A stretch of DNA of 64,000 bases. Origin: Lasioglossum baleicum (lineage: Eukaryota > Arthropoda > Insecta > Hymenoptera > Halictidae). Shown here in pieces: positions 51,024 to 61,825 of this stretch; within the stretch, counting starts at the first letter, position 1, and the number at the start of each line of letters is the position of its first letter. The position numbers and the translations under genes were made by a program. The stretch covers positions 44,617-108,616 of the forward strand of contig NW_027469530.1 of assembly GCF_051020765.1 (NCBI RefSeq). Reading direction: 5' to 3'. Below the pieces are notes generated by a model. That model did no database searches, was not told the origin of the DNA, and saw nothing but the letters and a program-made list of their open reading frames with translations.

Positions 51024-52539
51024 ACTCGACTAGCCTGCGGGATGCATCCTCTCGCACGTGTTTTTGCTCGACTAGCCTGCGGGATGCATCCTCTCGCACG
51101 TGTTTTTGCTCGACTAGCCTGCGGGATGCATCCTCTCGCACGTGTTTGTGCTCGACTAGCTTGCGGGATGCATCCTCTCGCACGTGTTTTTACTCGACTA
51201 GCCTGCGGGATGCATCCTGTCGCACGTGTTTTTGCTCGACTAGCCTGCGGGATGCATCCTCTCGCACGTGTTTTTCCTCGACTAGCCTGCGGGATGCATC
51301 CTCTCGCACGTGTTTTTACTCGACTAGCCTGCAGGATGCATCCTCTCGCACGTGTTTTTACTCGACTAGCCTGCGGGATGCATCCTCTCGCACGTGTTTT
51401 TACTCGACTACCCTGCGGGATGCATCCTCTCGCACGTGTTTTTGCTCGACTAGCCATGCGCATCCCAAAAAACCTGCGCATGCGCATCCCACAAAACCTC
51501 GCACGTGTTTTTACTCGACTAGCCTGCGGGATGCATCCTCTCGCACGTGTTTTTACTCGACTAGCCTGCGGGATGCATCCTCTCGCACGTGTTTTTACTC
51601 GACTAGACTGCGGGATGCATCCTCTCGCACGTGTTTGTGCTCGACTAGCCTGCGGGATGCATCCTCTCGCACGTGTTTTTACTCGACTAGCCTGCGGGAT
51701 GCATCCTCTCGCACGTGTTTCTGCTCGACTAGCCTGCGGGATGCATCCTCTCGCACGTGTTTTTACTCGACTACCCTGCGGGATGCATCCTCTCGCACGT
51801 GTTTTTGCTCGACTAGCCATGCGCATCCCAAAAAACCTGCGCATGCGCATCCCACAAAACCTGCGCATGCGCATCCCACAAAACCTCGCACGTGTTTTTA
51901 CTCGACTAGCCTGCGGGATGCATCCTCTCGCACGTGTTTTTACTCGACTAGCCTGCAGGATGCATCCTCTCGCACGTGTTTTTAATCGACTAGCCTGCGG
52001 GATGCATCCTCTCGCACGTGTTTTTACTCGACTAGCCTGCGGGATGCATCCTCTCGCACGTGTTTTTGCTGGACTAGCCTGCGGGATGCATCCTCTCGCA
52101 CGTGTTTTTGCTCGACTAGGCATGCACATCCCAAAAAACCTGCGCATGCGCATCCCACAAAACCTGCGCATGCGCATCCCACAAAACCTCGCACGTGTTT
52201 TTACTCGACTAGCCTGCGGGATGCATCCTCTCGCACGTGTTTTTGCTCGACTAGCCTGCGGGATGCATCCTCTCGCACGTGTTTTTGCTCGACTAGCCTG
52301 CGGGATGCATCCTCTCGCACGTGTTTGTGCTCGACTAGCCTGCGGGATGCATCCTCTCGCACGTGTTTTTACTCGACTAGCCTGCGGGATGCATCCTCTC
52401 GCACGTGTTTTTGCTCGACTAGCCTGCGGGATGCATCCTCTCGCACGTGTTTTTGCTCGACTAGCCTGCGGGATGCATCCTCTCGCACGTGTTTTTACTC
52501 GACTAGCCTGCAGGATGCATCCTCTCGCACGTGTTTTTA
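50511..52539 (+). repeat. 2,970-bp duplication, copy 1 matching part
   Basis: This 2.03-kb stretch recurs at 53482-55509. The offset is 2,971 before the extra T at 51018-51023 and 2,970 after it. Shared marks include TAGCTTGCGGG (near 51160 and 54130), CATCCTGTCGC, GTTTTTCC, TAGACTGC, GTTTCTGC and CATGCACATCCC. The 0.94 kb between the two matching parts resembles 48460-49150 at offset 4,341. Confidence 0.9.
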
Positions 52540-53481
52540 CTCGACTAGCCTGCGGGATGCATCCTCTCGCACGTGTTTTTACTCGACTAGCCTGCGGGAT
52601 GCATCCTCTCGCACGTGTTTTTGCTCGACTAGCCATGCGCATCCCAAAAAACCTGCGCATGCGCATCCCACAAAACCTGCGCATGCGCATCCCACAAAAC
52701 CTCGCACGTGTTTTTACTCGACTAGCCTGCGGGATGCATCCTCTCGCACGTGTTTTTACTCGACTAGCCTGCAGGATGCATCCTCTCGCACGTGTTTTTA
52801 ATCGACTAGCCTGCGGGATGCATCCTCTCGCACGTGTTTTTACTCGACTAGCCTGCGGGATGCATCCTCTCGCACGTGTTTTTGCTCGACTAGGCATGCG
52901 CATCCCAAAAAACCTGCGCATGCGCATCCCACAAAACCTGCGCATGCGCATACCACAAAACCTCGCACGTGTTTTTACTCGACTAGCCTGCGGGATGCAT
53001 CCTCTCGCACGTGTTTTTGCTCGACTAGCCTGCGGGATGCATCCTCTCGCACGTGTTTGTGCTCGACTAGCCTGCGGGATGCATCCTCTCGCACGTGTTT
53101 TTACTCGACTAGCCTGCGGGATGCATCCTCTCGCACGTGTTTTTACTCGACTAGCCTGCAGGATGCATCCTCTCGCACGTGTTTTTAATCGACTAGCCTG
53201 CGGGATGCATCCTTTCGCACGTGTTTTTACTCGACTAGCCTGCGGGATGCATCCTCTCGCACGTATTTTTACTCGACTAGCCTGCAGGATGCATCCTCTC
53301 GCACGTGTTTTTACTCGACTAGCCTGCGGGATGCATCCTCTCGCACGTGTTTTTACTCGACTAGCCTGCAGGATGCATCCTCTCGCACGTGTTTTTAATC
53401 GACTAGCCTGCGGGATGCATCCTCTCGCACGTGTTTTTACTCGACTAGCCTGCGGGATGCATCCTCTCGCACGTGTTTTTA

Positions 53482-55509
53482 ATCGACTAGCCTGCGGGAT
53501 GCATCCTCTCGCACGTGTTTTTACTCGACTAGCCTGCGGGATGCATCCTCTCGCACGTGTTTTTGCTCGACTAGCCTGCGGGATGCATCCTCTCGCACGT
53601 GTTTTTGCTCGACTAGCCTGCGGGATGCATCCTCTCGCACGTGTTTGTGCTCGACTAGCCTGCGGGATGCATCCTCTCGCACGTGTTTTTACTCGACTAG
53701 CCTGCGGGATGCATCCTCTCGCACGTGTTTTTACTCGACTAGCCTGCAGGATGCATCCTCTCGCACGTGTTTTTAATCGACTAGCCTGCGGGATGCATCC
53801 TCTCGCACGTGTTTTTACTCGACTAGCCTGCGGGATGCATCCTCTCGCACGTGTTTTTGCTGGACTAGCCTGCGGGATGCATCCTCTCGCACGTGTTTTT
53901 GCTCGACTAGGCATGCGCATCCCAAAAAACCTGCGCATGCGCATCCCACAAAACCTGCGCATGCGCATCCCACAAAACCTCGCACGTGTTTTTACTCGAC
54001 TAGCCTGCGGGATGCATCCTCTCGCACGTGTTTTTGCTCGACTAGCCTGCGGGATGCATCCTCTCGCACGTGTTTTTGCTCGACTAGCCTGCGGGATGCA
54101 TCCTCTCGCACGTGTTTGTGCTCGACTAGCTTGCGGGATGCATCCTCTCGCACGTGTTTTTACTCGACTAGCCTGCGGGATGCATCCTGTCGCACGTGTT
54201 TTTGCTCGACTAGCCTGCGGGATGCATCCTCTCGCACGTGTTTTTCCTCGACTAGCCTGCGGGATGCATCCTCTCGCACGTGTTTTTACTCGACTAGCCT
54301 GCAGGATGCATCCTCTCGCACGTGTTTTTACTCGACTAGCCTGCGGGATGCATCCTCTCGCACGTGTTTTTACTCGACTACCCTGCGGGATGCATCCTCT
54401 CGCACGTGTTTTTGCTCGACTAGCCATGCGCATCCCAAAAAACCTGCGCATGCGCATCCCACAAAACCTCGCACGTGTTTTTACTCGACTAGCCTGCGGG
54501 ATGCATCCTCTCGCACGTGTTTTTACTCGACTAGCCTGCGGGATGCATCCTCTCGCACGTGTTTTTACTCGACTAGACTGCGGGATGCATCCTCTCGCAC
54601 GTGTTTGTGCTCGACTAGCCTGCGGGATGCATCCTCTCGCACGTGTTTTTACTCGACTAGCCTGCGGGATGCATCCTCTCGCACGTGTTTCTGCTCGACT
54701 AGCCTGCGGGATGCATCCTCTCGCACGTGTTTTTACTCGACTACCCTGCGGGATGCATCCTCTCGCACGTGTTTTTGCTCGACTAGCCATGCGCATCCCA
54801 AAAAACCTGCGCATGCGCATCCCACAAAACCTGCGCATGCGCATCCCACAAAACCTCGCACGTGTTTTTACTCGACTAGCCTGCGGGATGCATCCTCTCG
54901 CACGTGTTTTTACTCGACTAGCCTGCAGGATGCATCCTCTCGCACGTGTTTTTAATCGACTAGCCTGCGGGATGCATCCTCTCGCACGTGTTTTTACTCG
55001 ACTAGCCTGCGGGATGCATCCTCTCGCACGTGTTTTTGCTGGACTAGCCTGCGGGATGCATCCTCTCGCACGTGTTTTTGCTCGACTAGGCATGCACATC
55101 CCAAAAAACCTGCGCATGCGCATCCCACAAAACCTGCGCATGCGCATCCCACAAAACCTCGCACGTGTTTTTACTCGACTAGCCTGCGGGATGCATCCTC
55201 TCGCACGTGTTTTTGCTCGACTAGCCTGCGGGATGCATCCTCTCGCACGTGTTTTTGCTCGACTAGCCTGCGGGATGCATCCTCTCGCACGTGTTTGTGC
55301 TCGACTAGCCTGCGGGATGCATCCTCTCGCACGTGTTTTTACTCGACTAGCCTGCGGGATGCATCCTCTCGCACGTGTTTTTGCTCGACTAGCCTGCGGG
55401 ATGCATCCTCTCGCACGTGTTTTTGCTCGACTAGCCTGCGGGATGCATCCTCTCGCACGTGTTTTTACTCGACTAGCCTGCAGGATGCATCCTCTCGCAC
55501 GTGTTTTTA
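53482..55509 (+). repeat. 2,970-bp duplication, copy 2 matching part
   Basis: It repeats 50511-52539 without the extra T found in copy 1 at 51018-51023. The match ends where copy 1 has GTTTTTACTCG and this copy has GTTTTTAATCG (55510), after which the closing series of the CCCTCACG family follows. The equality of the flanks suggests unequal exchange between TGCAGG units. Confidence 0.9.
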
Positions 55510-55948
55510 ATCGACTAGCCTGCGGGATGCATCCTCTCGCACGTGTTTTTACTCGACTAGCCTGCGGGATGCATCCTCTCGCACGTGTTTTTGCTCGACT
55601 AGCCATGCGCATCCCAAAAAACCTGCGCATGCGCATCCCACAAAACCTGCGCATGCGCATCCCACAAAACCTCGCACGTGTTTTTACTCGACTAGCCTGC
55701 GGGATGCATCCTCTCGCACGTGTTTTTGCTCGACTAGCCTGCGGGATGCATCCTCTCGCACGTGTTTTTGCTCGACTAGCCTGCGGGATGCATCCTCTCG
55801 CACGTGTTTGTGCTCGACTAGCCTGCGGGATGCATCCTCTCGCACGTGTTTTTACTCGACTAGCCTGCGGGATGCATCCTCTCGCACGTGTTTTTGCTCG
55901 ACTAGCCATGCGCATCCCAAAAAACCTGCGCATGCGCATCCCACAAAA

Positions 55949-58900
55949 CCCTCACGTGTTTTTACTCGACTAGCCTGCGGGATGCATCCTCTCGCACGTG
56001 TTTTTACTCGACTAGACTGCGGGATGCATCCTCTCGCACGTGTTTTTACTCGACTACCCTGCAGGATGCATCCTCTCGCACGTGTTTTTACTCGACTACC
56101 CTGCGGGATGCATCCTCTCGCACGTGTTTTTGCTCGACTAGCCATGCGCATCCCAAAAAACCTGCGCATGCGCATCCCACAAAACCTGCGCATGCGCATC
56201 CCACAAAACCTCGCACGTGTTTTTACTCGACTAGCCTGCGGGATGCATCCTCTCGCACGTTGTTTTTGCTCGACTAGGCATGCGCATCCCAAAAAACCTG
56301 CGCATGCGCATCCCACAAAACCTGCGCATGCGCATCCCACAAAACCTCGCACGTGTTTTTACTCGACTAGCCTGCGGGATGCATCCTCTCGCACGTGTTT
56401 TTACTCGACTAGCCTGCGGGATGCATCCTCTCGCACGTGTTTTTACTCGACCAGCCTGCGGGATGCATCCTCTCGCACGTGTTTTTGCTCGACTAGCCAT
56501 GCGCATCCCAAAAAACCTGCGCATGCGCATCCCACAAAACCTGCGCATGCGCATCCCACAAAACCTCGCACGTGTTTTTACTCGACTAGCCTGCGGGATG
56601 CATCCTCTCGCACGTGTTTTTGCTCGACTAGCCTGCGGGATGCATCCTCTCGCACTTGTTTTTGCTCGACTAGCCTGCGGGATGCATCCTCTCGCACGTG
56701 TTTTTACTCGACTAGCCTGCAGGATGCATCCTCTCGCACGTGTTTTTACTCGACTAGCCTGCGGGATGCATCCTCTCGCACGTGTTTTTACTCGACTACC
56801 CTGCGGGATGCATCCTCTCGCACGTGTTTTTGCTCGACTAGCCATGCGCATCCCAAAAAACCTGCGCATGCGCATCCCACAAAACCTTGCACGTGTTTTT
56901 ACTCGACTAGCCTGCGGGATGCATCCTCTCGCACGTGTTTTTACTCGACTAGCCTGCGGGATGCATCCTCTCGCACGTGTTTTTACTCGACTACCCTGCG
57001 GGATGCATCCTCTCGCACGTGTTTTTGCTCGACTAGCCATGCGCATCCCAAAAAACCTGCGCATGCGCATCCCACAAAACCTGCGCATGCGCATCCCACA
57101 AAACCTCGCACGTGTTTTTACTCGACTAGCCTGCGGGATGCATCCTCTCGCACGTGTTTTTACTCGACTAGCCTGCAGGATGCATCCTCTCGCACGTGTT
57201 TTTACTCGACTAGCCTGCGGGATGCATCCTCTCGCACGTGTTTTTACTCGACTAGCCTGCGTGATGCATCCTCTCGCACGTGTTTTTTCTGGACTAGCCT
57301 GCGGGATGCATCCTCTCGCACGTGTTTTTGCTCGACTAGCCATGCGCATCCCAAAAAACCTTTGCATGCGCATCCCACAAAACCTGCGCATGCGCATCCC
57401 ACAAAACCTCGCACGTGTTTTTACTCGACCAGCCTGCGGGATGCATCCTCTCGCACGTGTTTTTGCTCGACTAGCCTGCGGGATGCATCCTCTCGCACGT
57501 GTTTTTGCTCGACTAGCCTGCGGGATGCATCCTCTCGCACGTGTTTGTGCTCGACTAGCCTGCGGGATGCATCCTCTCGCACGTGTTTTTACTCGACTAC
57601 CCTGCGGGATGCATCCTCTCGCACGTGTTTTTGCTCGACTAGCCATGCGCATCCCAAAAAACCTGCGCATGCGCATCCCACAAAACCTGCGCATGCGCAT
57701 CCCACAAAACCTCGCACGTGTTTTTACTCGACTAGCCTGCGGGATGCATCCTCTCGCACGTGTTTTTACTCGACTAGACTGCAGGATGCATCCTCTCGCA
57801 CGTGTTTTTAATCGACTAGCCTGCGGGATGCATCCTCTCGCACGTGTTTTTACTCGACTAGCCTGCGGGATGCATCCTCTCGCACGTGTTTTTGCTGGAC
57901 TAGCCTGCGGGATGCATCCTCTCGCACGTGTTTTTGCTCGACTAGGCATGCGCATCCCAAAAAACCTGCGCATGCGCATCCCACAAAACCTGCGCATGCG
58001 CATCCCACAAAACCTCGCACGTGTTTTTACTCGACTAGCCTGCGGGATGCATCCTCTCGCACGTGTTTTTGCTCGACTAGCCTGCGGGATGCATCCTCTC
58101 GCACGTGTTTTTGCTCGACTAGCCTGCGGGATGCATCCTCTCGCACGTGTTTGTGCTCGACTAGCCTGCGGGATGCATCCTCTCGCACGTGTTTTTACTC
58201 GACTACCCTGCGGGATGCATCCTCTCGCACGTGTTTTTGCTCGACTAGCCATGCGCATCCCAAAAAACCTGCGCATGCGCATCCCACAAAACCTGCGCAT
58301 GCGCATCCCACAAAACCTCGCACGTGTTTTTACTCGACTAGCCTGCGGGATGCATCCTCTCGCACGTGTTTTTACTCGACTAGTCTGCAGGATGCATCCT
58401 CTCGCACGTGTTTTTACTCGACTAGCCTGCGGGATGCATCCTCTCGCACGTGTTTTTACTCGACTACCCTGCGGGATGCATCCTCTCGCACGTGTTTTTG
58501 CTCGACTAGCCATGCGCATCCCAAAAAACCTGCGCATGCGCATCCCACAAAACCTGCGCATGCGCATCCCACAAAACCTCGCACGTGTTTTTACTCGACT
58601 AGCCTGCGGGATGCATCCTCTCGCACGTGTTTTTACTCGACTAGCCTGCGGGATGCATCCTCTCGCACGTGTTTTTACTCGACTAGACTGCGGGATGCAT
58701 CCTCTCGCACGTGTTTGTGCTCGACTAGCCTGCGGGATGCATCCTCTCGCACGTGTTTTTACTCGACTAGCCTGCGGGATGCATCCTCTCGCACGTGTTT
58801 CTGCTCGACTAGCCTGCGGGATGCATCCTCTCGCACGTGTTTTTACTCGACTACCCTGCGGGATGCATCCTCTCGCGCGTGATTTTGCTCGACTAGCCAT

Positions 58901-61825
58901 GCGCATCCCAAAAAACCTGCGCATGCGCATCCCACAAAACCTGCGCATGCGCATCCCACAAAACCTCGCACGTGTTTTTACTCGACTAGCCTGCGGGATG
59001 CATCCTCTCGCACGTGTTTTTACTCGACTAGCCTGCAGGATGCATCCTCTCGCACGTGTTTTTACTCGACTAGCCTGCGGGATGCATCCTCTCGCACGTG
59101 TTTTTACTCGACTAGCCTGCAGGATGCATCCTCTCGCACGTGTTTTTAATCGACTAGCCTGCGGGATGCATCCTCTCGCACGTGTTTTTACTCGACTAGC
59201 CTGCGGGATGCATCCTCTCGCACGTGTTTTTGCTGGACTAGCCTGCGGGATGCATCCTCTCGCACGTGTTTTTGCTCGACTAGGCATGCGCATCCCAAAA
59301 AACCTGCGCATGCGCATCCCACAAAACCTGCGCATGCGCATACCACAAAACCTCGCACGTGTTTTTACTCGACTAGCCTGCGGGATGCATCCTCTCGCAC
59401 GTGTTTTTGCTCGACTAGCCTGCGGGATGCATCCTCTCGCACGTGTTTGTGCTCGACTAGCCTGCGGGATGCATCCTCTCGCACGTGTTTTTACTCGACT
59501 AGCCTGCGGGATGCATCCTCTCGCACGTGTTTTTACTCGACTAGCCTGCAGGATGCATCCTCTCGCACGTGTTTTTAATCGACTAGCCTGCGGGATGCAT
59601 CCTTTCGCACGTGTTTTTACTCGACTAGCCTGCGGGATGCATCCTCTCGCACGTATTTTTACTCGACTAGCCTGCAGGATGCATCCTCTCGCACGTGTTT
59701 TTACTCGACTAGCCTGCGGGATGCATCCTCTCGCACGTGTTTTTACTCGACTAGCCTGCAGGATGCATCCTCTCGCACGTGTTTTTAATCGACTAGCCTG
59801 CGGGATGCATCCTCTCGCACGTGTTTTTACTCGACTAGCCTGCGGGATGCATCCTCTCGCACGTGTTTTTACTCGACTAGCCTGCAGGATGCATCCTCTC
59901 GCACGTGTTTTTAATCGACTAGCCTGCGGGATGCATCCTCTCGCACGTGTTTTTACTCGACTAGCCTGCGGGATGCATCCTCTCGCACGTGTTTTTGCTG
60001 GACTAGCCTGCGGGATGCATCCTCTCGCACGTGTTTTTGCTCGACTAGGCATGCGCATCCCAAAAAACCTGCGCATGCGCATCCCACAAAACCTGCGCAT
60101 GCGCATCCCACAAAACCTCGCACGTGTTTTTACTCGACTAGCCTGCGGGATGCATCCTCTCGCACGTGTTTTTGCTCGACTAGCCTGCGGGATGCATCCT
60201 CTCGCACGTGTTTTTGCTCGACTAGCCTGCGGGATGCATCCTCTCGCACGTGTTTGTGCTCGACTAGCCTGCGGGATGCATCCTCTCGCACGTGTTTTTA
60301 CTCGACTAGCCTGCGGGATGCATCCTCTCGCACGTGTTTTTACTCGACTAGCCTGCAGGATGCATCCTCTCGCACGTGTTTTTGCTCGACTAGGCATGCG
60401 CATCCCAAAAAACCTGCGCATGCGCATCCCACAAAACCTGCGCATGCGCATACCACAAAACCTCGCACGTGTTTTTACTCGACTAGCCTGCGGGATGCAT
60501 CCTCTCGCACGTGTTTTTGCTCGACTAGCCTGCGGGATGCATCCTCTCGCACGTGTTTGTGCTCGACTAGCCTGCGGGATGCATCCTCTCGCACGTGTTT
60601 TTACTCGACTAGCCTGCGGGATGCATCCTCTCGCACGTGTTTTTACTCGACTAGCCTGCAGGATGCATCCTCTCGCACGTGTTTTTAATCGACTAGCCTG
60701 CGGGATGCATCCTTTCGCACGTGTTTTTACTCGACTAGCCTGCGGGATGCATCCTCTCGCACGTGTTTGTGCTCGACTAGCCTGCGGGATGCATCCTCTC
60801 GCACGTGTTTTTACTCGACTAGCCTGCGGGATGCATCCTCTCGCACGTGTTTCTGCTCGACTAGCCTGCGGGATGCATCCTCTCGCACGTGTTTTTACTC
60901 GACTACCCTGCGGGATGCATCCTCTCGCGCGTGTTTTTGCTCGACTAGCCATGCGCATCCCAAAAAACCTGCGCATGCGCATCCCACAAAACCTGCGCAT
61001 GCGCATCCCACAAAACCTCGCACGTGTTTTTACTCGACTAGCCTGCGGGATGCATCCTCTCGCACGTATTTTTACTCGACTAGCCTGCAGGATGCATCCT
61101 CTCGCACGTATTTTTACTCGACTAGCCTGCGGGATGCATCCTCTCGCACGTGTTTTTACTCGACTAGCCTGCAGGATGCATCCTCTCGCACGTGTTTTTA
61201 ATCGACTAGCCTGCGTGATGCATCCTCTCGCACGTGTTTTTACTCGACTAGCCTGCGGGATGCATCCTCTCGCACGTGTTTTTGCTCGACTAGCCATGCG
61301 CATCCCAAAAAACCTGCGCATGCGCATCCCACAAAACCTCGCACGTGTTTTTACTCGACTAGCCTGCGGGATGCATCCTCTCGCACGTGTTTTTGCTCGA
61401 CTAGCCTGCGGGATGCATCCTCTCGCACGTGTTTTTGCTCGACTAGCCTGCGGGATGCATCCTCTCGCACGTGTTTGTGCTCGACTAGCCTGCGGGATGC
61501 ATCCTCTCGCACGTGTTTTTACTCGACTAGCCTGCGGGATGCATCCTCTCGCACGTGTTTTTGCTCGACTAGCCTGCGGGATGCATCCTCTCGCACGTGT
61601 TTTTGCTCGACTAGCCTGCGGGATGCATCCTCTCGCACGTGTTTTTACTCGACTAGCCTGCAGGATGCATCCTCTCGCACGTGTTTTTACTCGACTAGCC
61701 TGCGGGATGCATCCTCTCGCACGTGTTTTTACTCGACTAGCCTGCGGGATGCATCCTCTCGCACGTGTTTTTGCTCGACTAGCCATGCGCATCCCAAAAA
61801 ACCTGCGCATGCGCATCCCACAAAA
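55949..61825 (+). repeat. CCCTCACG-family higher-order unit T (5,877 bp)
   Basis: The head matches R to the CCTTGCACG mark (56884), including CGACCAGCC and CACTTG, then follows the P/Q/S/U head to GCGTGATGC at 57259. An extra T (CACGTTG, 56261) shifts it by one. The body from about 58620 to 60030 matches 47930-49250 of S at offset about 10.7 kb, including CGCGTGATTTTG (58875), with one extra GCTGGAC unit. The part from 60713 to about 61290 matches R. The unit is therefore a patchwork of R and S sequence. Confidence 0.88.

Larger units (their letters stand above)
44740..55948 (+). repeat. CCCTCACG-family unit S, expanded mosaic (11.2 kb)
   Basis: The head matches P, Q, T and U to the GCGTGATGC unit at 46048 (one base early because of the C loss at 45666). 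The rest is foreign to the family: about 46300-46750 matches part of the 4,677-bp unit (22,400-22,850), 47406-48460 matches 23235-24289 at offset 24,171, and 50511-55509 contains a 2,970-bp duplication. Seven small indels not repeated elsewhere fall between 45666 and 51023. The usual closing series with GTTTGTGC and a two-unit composite ends it. Confidence 0.85.
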
